A stretch of 64,000 bases of DNA from Melioribacteraceae bacterium (lineage in GTDB: Bacteria; Bacteroidota; Ignavibacteria; Ignavibacteriales; Melioribacteraceae), in NCBI GenBank assembly GCA_035362835.1, contig DAOSDY010000005.1:1-64000 (forward strand), written 5' to 3'. The position numbers were made by a program, and so were the translations under genes. The notes under the pieces are model-generated. The model was not told the origin of the DNA, ran no database searches, and saw only the letters and a list, made by a program, of their open reading frames with translations. Shown in pieces: positions 55,549 to 64,000 of the stretch; position 1 is the first letter of the stretch, and each line of letters opens with the position of its first letter.

Positions 55549-56952
55549 TTAATCATAATGACCTTTTCCGAACAGAACAACAAAAACTGTCCTGAAAAGA
55601 ATTTTAAAATCCATTCTGAGACTAATATTCTCGATATAAAAAAGGTCGTAACGCAATTTAACTTTAACATCTTCAATGGTTTCATCGTACTTATGTTTCA
55701 CCTGAGCCCAGCCGGTAATTCCTGGTCTTACTTTTAAGCGTCTTTTATAGAGCGGAATTTCCTCGGAGAGTTTTTCAACAAAGTAAGGGCGTTCGGGCCG
55801 CGGGCCAACAAAGCTCATATCACCTTTAAGCACATTATATACCTGGGGGATTTCATCCACTCTGATCTTACGGATAAGTTTTCCGGTTTTAGTAATTCTT
55901 GGATCGTCCTTGGTTGACCAGACGGGACCTGTTAATTTTTCGGCATCCTTCACCATAGTTCTGAATTTTACAATGCGGAATATTTTTCCGTTCATACCCA
56001 TCCGCTCCTGTCTGTAAAAAACAGGGCCGGGGCTTTCCAGTTTAATTGCAAGAGCGGTCAGTAAAGTGAATGGCAGTGTAATTATTATCAGGACAAGTGA
56101 AAGAAGGATATCCATAAGCCGTTTCAGTTTTTTTTCCCATTCGGGCATCAGTTCCGGCATAACGTCAATTAGCGGTACACCATAAATCTGTGAAGTGCGG
56201 GCCTGTCCGCTTATAATATCATATAAGTCCGGAACAATTTTAATGGATATGTTTTTCCCTTCGCATTTGGATATTATTTCGAGAAGAGTATCTTCGTGAT
56301 GACGTTCAATCGATATAATAATATTCTTGATGCTGTACTGGTCAATAATCTTCTCAAGGTTGGCGACAATATCTATTACTTTTACATCTTTATATTCTTT
56401 TCCCAGGTTTTTACCGAAGACGGCAACATAGGCAACAACATCGAGACCCAAGGCACGGTGATCCAGAATGGTATCATGTATTTGATTAGCTCTTTCATTA
56501 AATCCGATAATGAGCGCATTCCTTCTTCCAATACCTTTTATCAAAAGATTGCGCTGAATACTCCGGACAATAAGACGTCCGCTTCCTACAAAGAAAAGGA
56601 AGATCAGCCAGTAGAGGAAAATATAGAACCTGAAAGAAGATACAGCACCAGTATTATAATCATCCCACATTATAACGAAAAGAAGAATGAAGATACCTAC
56701 GAACGATGCCTTGAAGAGTGTGGATAATTCATCAAATCTCGAAAGAGCAAACCAGGTGCGGTACATTCCTACAAATGTGAAGATAATCAGCCAGTAGAAA
56801 TAAATTGAAAAAAGCGGAAGAAGAAAATCGGGCTGCGACAACAACTGGAACCATCCGGTTTCAACCCTGAGATAAAAAAAGAGAATCCAGGAAAGATTTA
56901 CCGTAAAGAAATCAGTAACGAGTATAAGGAGTTTTTCAATATTTTTGTTCAA
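55549..56952 (-). CDS. polyprenyl glycosylphosphotransferase (initiating enzyme)
   Basis: Initiates polysaccharide synthesis by transferring a sugar phosphate to undecaprenyl phosphate; 467 residues. Four or five N-terminal helices (1-130), a Rossmann-like middle (RNALIIGFNERANQIHDTILD), a further helix near 275-300, and the complete catalytic domain: FYRQERMGMNGKIFRIVKFRTM, DDPRITKTGKLIRKIRVDEIPQVYNVLKGDMSFVGPRPE (catalytic Asp-Glu) and RPGITGWAQV. WbaP-like. It is intact, unlike the related module in the 52791 gene. Confidence 0.95.
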   Translation of the reverse strand: MNKNIEKLLILVTDFFTVNLSWILFFYLRVETGWFQLLSQPDFLLPLFSIYFYWLIIFTFVGMYRTWFALSRFDELSTLFKASFVGIFILLFVIMWDDYNTGAVSSFRFYIFLYWLIFLFFVGSGRLIVRSIQRNLLIKGIGRRNALIIGFNERANQIHDTILDHRALGLDVVAYVAVFGKNLGKEYKDVKVIDIVANLEKIIDQYSIKNIIISIERHHEDTLLEIISKCEGKNISIKIVPDLYDIISGQARTSQIYGVPLIDVMPELMPEWEKKLKRLMDILLSLVLIIITLPFTLLTALAIKLESPGPVFYRQERMGMNGKIFRIVKFRTMVKDAEKLTGPVWSTKDDPRITKTGKLIRKIRVDEIPQVYNVLKGDMSFVGPRPERPYFVEKLSEEIPLYKRRLKVRPGITGWAQVKHKYDETIEDVKVKLRYDLFYIENISLRMDFKILFRTVFVVLFGKGHYD

Positions 56953-56967
56953 TATTTCCTCAAGGAT

Positions 56968-58167
56968 TTAATTCAGATTCGCTAAAACTTTATTTGCCAG
57001 ATAATCGCCAATTGAAAGAGAACTCGTTGCTGCCGGCGAAGGAGCATTGCAAACATGGAAAATTCTTTTATCCTCGACAATGTAAAAATCGTCGAGCAAT
57101 CCTCCGTCTCTACTGCATGCCTGAGCGCGTATGCCTGCCCCTCCGGTAATAAGATCGTCCTTTTGAATACCGGGTATCAGCTTTTGAAGTTCACTAACAA
57201 AAGCCGACTTGTTGAAAGATTTGTAAAATTCTCCGATGCCGACTTTCCAATTCTTCTTAACAACCTTATGAAAACCGGGGTAAGTAAAAGTTTCGAAAGC
57301 ATCTTTTATATTAAAACTTGTTTTAGAATATCCTTCCCTTTTGAATGACAGGACGGCATTAGGCCCGGCCTCTCTTTCACCGTTTATCATCCGTGTAAAA
57401 TGAACACCAAGGAAAGGGAATTCGGGATTCGGTACCGGATAGATCAGATGTTTCACCAGATCTTTCTTTTCATCTTTTATCTTATAATATTCACCGCGGA
57501 AAGGAATAATTTTAATCTGAAGATTGGGGTGGGTCATCCTGGCTAAACGGTCCGACTGAAGTCCCGCGCATGTAACAACAAAGTCCGATTGATAAACGGA
57601 ATTAAAGGTTATCACTTCGCATCCGCTTCCGGAAATTTTAATATCAGTAACTGTCTCATTGAAGAGAATATTAGAGCCGTATTTTAGAATCAACTCAAGA
57701 TATTTATTGCATACCCCGGTGTAATTTATAATTCCAGTTTGAGGTACTTTGATAGCACCTTTGCAATCAACATGCGGTTCAATTTCACTGACTTCTTCTC
57801 TGCTCAACAATTTCAATCCGGTAAGTCCGTTCTGGATTCCGCGTTCATAGAGGTTTTTCATATAAGGAATTTCTTTTTCGGAAGTTGCAACAATTATCTT
57901 TCCGCAGATTTCATATTTTACATCATTACTATCGCAGAAATCGAGAAGCATCTTATAACCGTTAATACAGTTTGTTGCTTTCAGGCTGCCGGGTTTATAA
58001 TAGATACCCGAATGAATAACACCGCTGTTATTTCCTGTCTGATGGCGGGCAACCGAACTTTCCTTTTCCAGGATAAGGATTTTAAGTGAAGGATTTTTTT
58101 CGAGGATTTTAAGTGCCGAGGCCAATCCGACAATTCCCGCACCTATCACAATAATGTCATATTTCAT
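56968..58167 (-). CDS. lhgO: L-2-hydroxyglutarate oxidase (LhgO)-like FAD oxidoreductase
   Basis: FAD enzyme of the DAO/LhgO family, 399 residues. Dinucleotide motif YDIIVIGAGIVGLASALKILE at the start; substrate region HQTGNNSGVIHSGIYYKPGSLKA and PFRGEYYKI; C-terminal GGAGIRAQACSRDGGLLDDF. Family members oxidise L-2-hydroxyglutarate to 2-oxoglutarate. It lies between a glycosyltransferase gene (no gap) and the PGT gene, so it may instead have been recruited to modify a sugar or acid. Start ATG 58167. Confidence 0.85.
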   Translation of the reverse strand: MKYDIIVIGAGIVGLASALKILEKNPSLKILILEKESSVARHQTGNNSGVIHSGIYYKPGSLKATNCINGYKMLLDFCDSNDVKYEICGKIIVATSEKEIPYMKNLYERGIQNGLTGLKLLSREEVSEIEPHVDCKGAIKVPQTGIINYTGVCNKYLELILKYGSNILFNETVTDIKISGSGCEVITFNSVYQSDFVVTCAGLQSDRLARMTHPNLQIKIIPFRGEYYKIKDEKKDLVKHLIYPVPNPEFPFLGVHFTRMINGEREAGPNAVLSFKREGYSKTSFNIKDAFETFTYPGFHKVVKKNWKVGIGEFYKSFNKSAFVSELQKLIPGIQKDDLITGGAGIRAQACSRDGGLLDDFYIVEDKRIFHVCNAPSPAATSSLSIGDYLANKVLANLN

Positions 58168-59331
58168 TTATCTCTCCGTAGATGTCCAAATTACACTGTG
58201 CTGTTTCTTCAAAAATTTTATGAATCCTTCTGCTATCGCCAGGTTAGATACAACAAAAAAATACGGGAGCGAGAATACAGGTATTCTCACTTTAATAAGA
58301 GAAAGCAGATAACCGCAAAGAGCGAGCAGATAAAGTATAAACTGAAGATAAAACACTTTCTGTGCAAAAAGATTCTGGTTCATTATCATGTAACTTATAA
58401 TAAACAGAATAAATAGAAGGAGAGGAAGAAACCACCTTGTTACTTTGTGCGACCAGAATGCATAACTTAAAAATTTATTTTTATCCCACAGAAGATTTTT
58501 AAAATAGATCAAAGTCTGAAAATTGGTTGCGCCGAACCGGACTTTTCTTCCATACTCGGCCGAAAGATCCTTTCCCGTATCCTCATAAGCGAGTGCGTCG
58601 TTACGGTATGAAAATTTGAAACCACCTGAGATAACCGACAGGGAGATAAACAGATCATCTGTAACCGCTTTAACAACCGGTACAGGATGATAAAGCTCTT
58701 TTCTTATTGCAAAAATACCTCCGTTGGCGGCAAGAAGTATTCCGCACCGTCCCTCCAGTTTTTTTATAAAGGTCTCGTATTTCCAGTATTCAACCTCTTC
58801 AACCCCTTCGCTTTTACTCGATTCGTTATCGACGAGGACAAGTTTGCCGCATACTCCTCCGATCATTTTATCCGAAAAATCCTCTATAAGATTTCGTAGT
58901 GCGTTTCTGTGAAATTTAGTATTTGCATCCGTAAACACTAGGATTTCGTTATTAACTTTTCTGAAGAGTTCGTTCAGAATTCCGGCTTTCCCTTTTCTTT
59001 CTTCGGAGAGATAAATATTCAGCCAGTTATATTTTTTTCCCTGTTCAATCAGAATTTCATTTGTTCGGTCGGTAGAGAGATCGGAGCCGATAAAGACTTC
59101 AATTTTATTCAGGTCATAATTGAGTTCGGAGATATTTTTGATCCGTTCCTCAATAACTTTTTCCTCATTATAAGCAGCGATAAGAATAGATACTTTGGGT
59201 TCAAAGCCGGATTCGGTTTTGGGTCCGGAATGTTTTCTGCTTTTAAAATAAATAACAACAGGATAAAGAAAAAAGGAATTGAGGATAAGAAATCCCGCCA
59301 GATAAAATAATATTTCACCTAAATAGATCAT
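58168..59331 (-). CDS. membrane-bound GT2 glycosyltransferase
   Basis: GT2 enzyme of 387 residues with one N-terminal helix (LFYLAGFLILNSFFLYPVVIY) and three or more C-terminal helices. The catalytic domain has VSILIAAYNEEKVIEERIKNI, a DxD motif in VFTDANTKF, and late GGFKFSYRNDALAYEDTG with QxxRW-like KVTRWFLP. The processive-looking C-terminus is similar to cellulose-synthase-type enzymes. Overlaps the next gene by ATGA and abuts the lhgO-like gene. Confidence 0.88.
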   Translation of the reverse strand: MIYLGEILFYLAGFLILNSFFLYPVVIYFKSRKHSGPKTESGFEPKVSILIAAYNEEKVIEERIKNISELNYDLNKIEVFIGSDLSTDRTNEILIEQGKKYNWLNIYLSEERKGKAGILNELFRKVNNEILVFTDANTKFHRNALRNLIEDFSDKMIGGVCGKLVLVDNESSKSEGVEEVEYWKYETFIKKLEGRCGILLAANGGIFAIRKELYHPVPVVKAVTDDLFISLSVISGGFKFSYRNDALAYEDTGKDLSAEYGRKVRFGATNFQTLIYFKNLLWDKNKFLSYAFWSHKVTRWFLPLLLFILFIISYMIMNQNLFAQKVFYLQFILYLLALCGYLLSLIKVRIPVFSLPYFFVVSNLAIAEGFIKFLKKQHSVIWTSTER

Positions 59332-60533
59332 TCCCCGCCTTTCAGCAACTTACGGTATGTATCTTCAAATTTTTCAGCAATCGACTCCCAAAGATAATTC
59401 TCTTTAATGAATTCTTTTCCTTTCAGGGATATATTTTTACCATCAAATTTCTCATCGAAGAATTCGATAATTAAAGATTCAAACCCTAACTCATTCTCCG
59501 CAACAAGAATCTCCTTACCGTTTTCAACCGGAATTCCTTCCATTCCCATCGGAGTTGTAACAATATTAACACCGGAGGCAAGCAGTTCAAGGATCTTAAC
59601 TCTTATACCGCTCCCTATCCTGAGCGGAACAATAGCAAGGGACTTGTCCGCCAATTCTTGGAATATATCCTTCACAAATCCCTTAACAATTATATTATCT
59701 TTCACGGACTCGGGAAAGAAAAATTTTCCGGGTATTCCCCCGCCGTAGTGATAAAGTTTTACGTCTTTGAATTTTCTTACAATTGCCGGGAAAATACAAT
59801 TAACAAACCACTTAAAACCGTCGTAGTTCGGATACCAATCAAGCGAACCGATATGAACCAAGGAATATTTTTCAATTTCAGTTCTATTTACTTCCAGCAG
59901 TTCCTTTTCAATACCGAGGGGAATAGTAACGGTTTTTACATGCGGATTAAACCGCTTTAATCTTCTTTCATCCTCGGCGCTCATCATAATAACGCAGTCG
60001 AAGCGGGAGCAGAGAACCGGTTCATATTTTATAAATTTTCTATACTGAATATAGGCATAGAATTTCAGAAGAGGATTCGATTGTTTTTTGTAATACCTCT
60101 CCATAATTGTCAATTCAAGATTCTCCTGCCGCAATACAACCGGTGTGTCGCACAGACTTCTTATCCTGTCAACAATCCATCCCATGTGAGCATTGGTAAT
60201 ATGAATAATATCATATTTATTTTTTTTAAGATGACCGGAAATAAAAGAATCAAGTTCGGGACGGACATACTTGCTTAGGTTGTAAGGAGTTTTGCTGAAG
60301 AGATTTACGACGGCACCAGCAATGCTGTTCCGGGTAATCAGATCGAGCGGATACAGTTTTGCGTATTTTTCTATTTCACTAATATCATTTCGAAAATCCT
60401 TCTGCTGGCTGTAAGCAATTACATCAATTTCATGACCGCACTGCCGAAGATATTTGATAACACCCCACATACTTTTCGTATGGCCATCGACAGGAGGATA
60501 AGGAATTTTCGGAAGTATCTGTAGTATCCGCAT
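59328..60533 (-). CDS. GT4-type glycosyltransferase (GT-B fold)
   Basis: 401 residues, GT-B retaining glycosyltransferase. N-terminal MRILQILPKIPYPPVDGHTKSMWGVIKYLRQCGHEIDVI; C-terminal donor site with IVPLRIGSGIRVKILELLASGVNIVTTPMGMEGI, where the ExxxxG pattern marks the nucleotide-sugar site. No membrane helix, so peripheral in the cytoplasm. It overlaps the previous gene by four bases, part of a contiguous run 61485-54791. Confidence 0.9.
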   Translation of the reverse strand: MRILQILPKIPYPPVDGHTKSMWGVIKYLRQCGHEIDVIAYSQQKDFRNDISEIEKYAKLYPLDLITRNSIAGAVVNLFSKTPYNLSKYVRPELDSFISGHLKKNKYDIIHITNAHMGWIVDRIRSLCDTPVVLRQENLELTIMERYYKKQSNPLLKFYAYIQYRKFIKYEPVLCSRFDCVIMMSAEDERRLKRFNPHVKTVTIPLGIEKELLEVNRTEIEKYSLVHIGSLDWYPNYDGFKWFVNCIFPAIVRKFKDVKLYHYGGGIPGKFFFPESVKDNIIVKGFVKDIFQELADKSLAIVPLRIGSGIRVKILELLASGVNIVTTPMGMEGIPVENGKEILVAENELGFESLIIEFFDEKFDGKNISLKGKEFIKENYLWESIAEKFEDTYRKLLKGGE

Positions 60534-60534
60534 C

Positions 60535-61485
60535 TTATTTAGACCTGTTTACTGGGTAAACAAATAATTGCCTGAAAAAATAATATCCTTTCAGAATCGT
60601 ATTCCTGTTAAAAGATACTGCTCCGACAACTGAAAATATGAAGCCTCTGAGAACCAGTCCTATCCAGTGAAATAAAATTAGAACCATGAAATTAGCGCCG
60701 CGAAAGTGTTTCTGATAGAACTGAATCTTGCCTGTAGTTTGATTTTTGAATTTGAACCAGAGATCCGAATCGGCCGAAGCTCCGCCGTAATGGATTATGG
60801 AAGTGGAGGGATTAAAAAATACTCTGCCGCCCGAGTCTTTAAAACGTTTGCAGAGGTCTGTTTCTTCAGAATAGAAAAAGAATCTTTCGTCAAATCCTTT
60901 CATCTCCATAATTTTTGCGGAGGGACAGAACATGAAAGCCCCGCGTATAACATCCACTTCGACTGGTTCTTCAAAAGTTACCCGGTTCTGCCAGTACTTA
61001 TCGAATAACTTTTTCCCGGCAAATAACTTATAGAGGAAGAGGTTCTCAGTTATCGTATTCCACAATCCGGGAAATTCAACAACGCTTTCCTGTTTCGAGA
61101 GATCTGAATTCAGCAATTGAATCCCCGTAAATACCGGTACGGTTTTCGATTCGGCAAAATCATAAACTGTCTTAATAGAATCCTCTCTAAAAACCGTATC
61201 GTTATTCAAGAACAGAATATACTTCCCTTTAACGAACGGCAACGCAACATTATTGGCTGCGGCGAAACCGATATTAGATTCATTTTTAATAAGCCGGACT
61301 CCGGAATATTTTGCGGTAAGCTTCTCGATATTTCCGGAAGTTGAATTGTTATCAACTACGAATATTTCATTCACAGTTCCTTTACAGAAATTGAATAACG
61401 ATCCGAGACACTTATCTAGAAGATCGAAGGCGTTGTAATTTACAATAATAATTGATACATCTATCTGTGAAGGTACCGGCTCCAT
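60535..61485 (-). CDS. GT2 glycosyltransferase, rhamnosyltransferase-like
   Basis: 316 residues. [23 protein letters not shown] and NIGFAAANNVAL are typical rhamnosyl-type GT2 sequences, with DxD in ILFLNNDTVFREDS and ERFFFYSEETDLCKRFKDSGGRVFF further on. The C-terminal end is a membrane-associated hydrophobic segment (FMVLILFHWIGLVLRGFIF). Its start overlaps the end of the flippase gene by 25 bases, so it is translated in tandem with it. Confidence 0.88.
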   Translation of the reverse strand: MEPVPSQIDVSIIIVNYNAFDLLDKCLGSLFNFCKGTVNEIFVVDNNSTSGNIEKLTAKYSGVRLIKNESNIGFAAANNVALPFVKGKYILFLNNDTVFREDSIKTVYDFAESKTVPVFTGIQLLNSDLSKQESVVEFPGLWNTITENLFLYKLFAGKKLFDKYWQNRVTFEEPVEVDVIRGAFMFCPSAKIMEMKGFDERFFFYSEETDLCKRFKDSGGRVFFNPSTSIIHYGGASADSDLWFKFKNQTTGKIQFYQKHFRGANFMVLILFHWIGLVLRGFIFSVVGAVSFNRNTILKGYYFFRQLFVYPVNRSK

Positions 61486-62870
61486 TTTTCCCTGTTGATT
61501 AACTTAAAGATGAGATTCCATTCCTCATTTTCAAAGTAGCCGAATATTTTAAGAGAGAAAAGAATCGATGTTAATGAAAGTATAAGATAGACCAGAAGCG
61601 GGAGAAATGAGAAGAGAAATATCAGCAGAGCAACTGCTGTGGCCCAAATAATAAAACGGAGGTTTATAAATGATAGACTGAATTTATTTCTGTTCAATGC
61701 CCAGAAGAGAAAAGCGAATCCTGTAAATCCGGCAATCACTTTCGAGAATCCTACTCCCGCGTAGGAAAATTCCGGGATAAGCAGAACATTCAAAATTGTA
61801 TTTGATGAAACCAGAAGAAACGAATAAAGTAGGTTTATTAACTGCCTTCCGTGTGCTGTAAGAAGATCGAGCGTAAAATAGTTGAAGAACATAAAAACGA
61901 GTGACCAGAAAATCATTGCGGCTGGAAGTCCGGCAGCCCGGAATTTTGCACCGAAGAGAATTGTTATTATCGATTCCGACCTGAAAGAAAAAACCAGAGC
62001 AAGTGCAAATGAAACCAGGAAGAGTACTTTGTAAACCAGCGAGTTTATCGAATCGGTTTTTAACCTGTCTGTAATATTCTTAACCAGGAACGGGAAAACC
62101 GTTGTAACCACTACATTCGGAATAATATTAAGAGGCATTGTAAGCCTTGTAGCAACCGAATAAATACCTGCGGAATACTCGTCCTTGTAAAAAGTTAACA
62201 AGACAACATCGAACTGCTGATATACAATAGCGAGCAGAACGAATCCTGCCAGCGGAGCCGATTCCTTAAGAAGCCAGGCAGCTTTATAAAAAATGATCTT
62301 CGGCTTAAAATTGAATTTTTTCTCGAGATAGATGAATTGAAGGACAAATCCGGGCAGTGTTGAAAAAACATATGCCAGAACAAAGTAATAGATCCCCCCA
62401 TTCACTAAGGGCATAATCGCAACAAGTATAAGGAAGAGAAGGCTGTCGAGTATAGTTAGTGTCATCGGGTAGTGCATCTTTAGATGAACCTTGAACGGTG
62501 TTGAAAGAAGCTCCCGGAAATTTGCCATCCTTGTAGAAAAGATTATGCTTACAAATAAAATATTCGAGAGTATGAATTCCTCGGTTGTAAAATCGATCAG
62601 ATAGATTACCAGATCGAAGACTGCCAGCACAGCTATGAAAAGAACCAGCCGAATCGAGATTGCGCTGTTAAGAAAGTTGTCGTCACCAGATTCTTTTGAG
62701 GATTCACGGAAGACGATTGGACCGAGACCGAAATCGATCACCTTCGATAGAATTCCAACAATTGCAACGAGGTAGCCGAATTTGCCGAAATCGTGAACCG
62801 ATAAAAATCTTGCAGCCAGGACAAATGCCGCAAAATTAAGGGCAAGCGATAAACCCTGTCCGACCGACAA
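61461..62870 (-). CDS. second polysaccharide flippase (Wzx-like), start uncertain
   Basis: Multipass membrane protein of 469 residues, similar in plan to the flippase at 49882: helices throughout, LNFAAFVLAARFLSVHDFGKFGYLVAIVGIL at the N-terminus and ALVFSFRSESIITILFGAKFRAAG in the middle. The annotated start is a TTG at 62870. In-frame codons upstream encode RHSIQKITKNIFS, which resembles the start of this family and continues to a TGA. No ATG, GTG or TTG lies there, so the true start may be an unusual codon, or a frameshift has removed it. Confidence 0.83.
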   Translation of the reverse strand: MSVGQGLSLALNFAAFVLAARFLSVHDFGKFGYLVAIVGILSKVIDFGLGPIVFRESSKESGDDNFLNSAISIRLVLFIAVLAVFDLVIYLIDFTTEEFILSNILFVSIIFSTRMANFRELLSTPFKVHLKMHYPMTLTILDSLLFLILVAIMPLVNGGIYYFVLAYVFSTLPGFVLQFIYLEKKFNFKPKIIFYKAAWLLKESAPLAGFVLLAIVYQQFDVVLLTFYKDEYSAGIYSVATRLTMPLNIIPNVVVTTVFPFLVKNITDRLKTDSINSLVYKVLFLVSFALALVFSFRSESIITILFGAKFRAAGLPAAMIFWSLVFMFFNYFTLDLLTAHGRQLINLLYSFLLVSSNTILNVLLIPEFSYAGVGFSKVIAGFTGFAFLFWALNRNKFSLSFINLRFIIWATAVALLIFLFSFLPLLVYLILSLTSILFSLKIFGYFENEEWNLIFKLINREKWSRYLHR

Positions 62871-63009
62871 TGAAAAAATATTTTTAGTGATCTTCTGGAT
62901 AGAATGCCTTCAATTAATAAATTAATTATAGCCGGGCGCCGGTCATAAAAATACCTACATTATCTTTAAATGCCGATGCAAAATATTAAATTATCACGAA
63001 CTTTATAAT

Positions 63010-63063
63010 CAATTATATATTAATTGGTTATTCCTGACATGGAAGTTATATTTGGCCTAATAA
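63010..63063 (+). promoter_or_regulatory. AT-rich dyad and possible rfbF promoter
   Basis: CAATTA-TATAT-TAATTG (63010-63026) is a perfect six-base inverted repeat. Just after it lie CTGACA (63034-63039), 18 bases, TAATAA (63058-63063), a weak sigma70 candidate for the plus-strand rfbF gene. An alternative is TTGGTT (63024-63029), 17 bases, TATATT (63047-63052). The region also serves the divergent flippase gene. Only pattern evidence. Confidence 0.3.
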
Positions 63064-63093
63064 AATTATGATTAACAGCAGGTGATTACAAAT

Positions 63094-63879
63094 ATGATTA
63101 ATAAGGATATACCGGTTTTCATTCTTTGCGGCGGACTCGGTACCCGGTTAAAGGAAGAAACCGAATTCAGACCCAAACCGATGGTTCCCGTTGGGGATAA
63201 ACCAATTCTCTGGCATATAATGAATTCATACAGCAAATTCGGATTCAAGAAATTCATTCTCTGTCTCGGTTTCAAATCGGAAATTATTAAGTCCTATTTT
63301 TTGAATTATTCATCTCTCAACAGCGATTTTACCGTAAATCTTCAGAACAATGAAATTACGGTTCATTCAGTCGGTCACAATTTGAACTGGGAGGTTACAC
63401 TTGCCTATACCGGTGAATTGAACATGACGGGAAGCAGAATAGCGATAGCTGCGGAAAAGTACTTAGGACCTTCTGAAGACTTTGCCGTTACATACGGTGA
63501 CGGATTAACAAATGCCAACCTTAAAGAGGAATTTGAATTCCACAAACAACACGGTAAGATTGGGACCATATTAGGCACAAACCCGCCATCGAGATTCGGA
63601 TCAATCAAACTGAATGGAGAAATTGTTGAGGAATTCAGCGAGAAACCTGAATTCGAGGATGAATGGATTAACGGCGGCTATTTTTTCTTCAAGCGGGAAT
63701 TTTTATCCTACTTATCCAAAGATGAAAAGTGCATTCTGGAACGTCAGCCTTTAGTTAAGCTTGCATCGGACAGGCAGCTGCAGATGTTCCGGCATAAAGG
63801 ATTCTGGGCATGTATGGATACTCAAAGAGACAGAGAATATTTAAATCAATTATGGAATAGCGGCAACGTTCCGTGGTAA
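63094..63879 (+). CDS. rfbF: glucose-1-phosphate cytidylyltransferase
   Basis: Makes CDP-glucose from CTP and glucose-1-phosphate, the entry step to CDP-linked 3,6-dideoxy- and branched sugars. 261 residues from ATG 63094, which has AGGTGA before it; a GTG at 63082 lies within that site and is rejected. FILCGGLGTRLKEETEFRPKPMVPVGDKPILWHIMNSY is the nucleotidyltransferase signature, then FAVTYGDGLTNANL and NGGYFFFKREFLSYL, and the end GFWACMDTQRDREYLNQLW is characteristic of RfbF. The next gene begins 26 bases later. Confidence 0.93.
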   Translation: MINKDIPVFILCGGLGTRLKEETEFRPKPMVPVGDKPILWHIMNSYSKFGFKKFILCLGFKSEIIKSYFLNYSSLNSDFTVNLQNNEITVHSVGHNLNWEVTLAYTGELNMTGSRIAIAAEKYLGPSEDFAVTYGDGLTNANLKEEFEFHKQHGKIGTILGTNPPSRFGSIKLNGEIVEEFSEKPEFEDEWINGGYFFFKREFLSYLSKDEKCILERQPLVKLASDRQLQMFRHKGFWACMDTQRDREYLNQLWNSGNVPW

Positions 63880-63905
63880 ACTAACAAGCAAACTGGAATT
63901 AATGA

Positions 63906-64000
63906 ATGAGAGTATTACTAACCGGCCACAAAGGATATATCGGCGCACATCTGTTAGAAATATTAAAAGAGGAAGGCCATTCGGTAACCGGCGTGGATCT
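63906..64000 (+). CDS. NAD-dependent sugar epimerase/dehydratase, cut at window end
   Basis: Only the first 31 codons are present. MRVLLTGHKGYIGAHLLEIL is the Rossmann GxxGxxG start of short-chain extended epimerases and dehydratases. Following rfbF, it could be CDP-glucose 4,6-dehydratase or a later epimerase; the sequence shown cannot decide. ATG 63906 is the first plausible start after the rfbF stop. Confidence 0.75.
   Translation, partial: MRVLLTGHKGYIGAHLLEILKEEGHSVTGVD

Noticed and set aside
56296..56727. 143-residue plus-strand open frame
   Set aside because: Overlaps the Rossmann part of the PGT gene on the other strand; no independent signals.
49882..62870. Horizontal transfer of the polysaccharide region
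   Set aside because: Composition appears similar to the core genes, no integrase, tRNA or repeat borders are visible, and accA and a thioesterase lie within it; not supported by what can be seen.

Overview
The window is chromosomal DNA from a Gram-negative bacterium of the Fibrobacterota-Chlorobiota-Bacteroidota group, most like an Ignavibacteria lineage (Ignavibacterium/Melioribacter relatives). This is inferred from gene content: LptF/LptG permeases and an LpxL-type acyltransferase (outer membrane), a TonB receptor next to a type IX-style sorted protein and a PorV-like protein, a GWxTD-domain protein, and an F1Fo ATP synthase operon without atpD and atpC. No search was run, so the placement is a judgement. 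Coding density is high, ribosome binding sites are purine-rich AGGAG types, and I see no rRNA, tRNA, insertion sequence, prophage or CRISPR array.

Layout. 1-351: tmRNA, cut by the window edge. 397-4282: minus-strand run of a cobalamin adenosyltransferase, a YgfZ-like folate protein, a lipoprotein and an M20 dipeptidase. 4582-7042: lptF and lptG. 7043-13500: a four-gene minus-strand operon joining a CHASE2 adenylate cyclase to an outer-membrane barrel protein, a FecR-domain protein and a secreted protein; this is the most suggestive uncharacterised system here. 13665-15250: DUF3467 protein and TPR lipoprotein. 15435-19865: adenosine deaminase family enzyme, a small unknown, urocanate hydratase and phosphoglycerate dehydrogenase. 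19903-34327: a nearly gapless minus-strand block of envelope genes (GWxTD, LpxL-like, GT9, M23 peptidase, bactofilin), the ATP synthase operon (atpZ, atpI-like, B, E, F, H, A, G), then ffh, rpsP, khpA, rimM, trmD, rplS and a MqnA-like protein.

34489-41907: TonB receptor, very large sorted protein and PorV-like protein in one operon, preceded by a long leader with two promoter-like sites and a possible 20-residue leader peptide. 42374-49832: propeller protein, thioredoxin, acyl-CoA dehydrogenase, enoyl-ACP reductase, dnaE and dut. 49882-64000: a surface-polysaccharide region with two flippases, five glycosyltransferases (one fused to a degenerate sugar-phosphate transferase domain), a complete polyprenyl glycosylphosphotransferase, an LhgO-type oxidase, and the start of a nucleotide-sugar pathway (rfbF plus a truncated epimerase). 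accA and a YbgC thioesterase sit inside this region.

Overall the window is mostly core and envelope genome. Observations worth following up are the CHASE2/FecR/barrel operon, the leader of the TonB operon, the glycosyltransferase fusion that has lost its sugar-transferase catalytic core, and the heptamer repeat upstream of dut.
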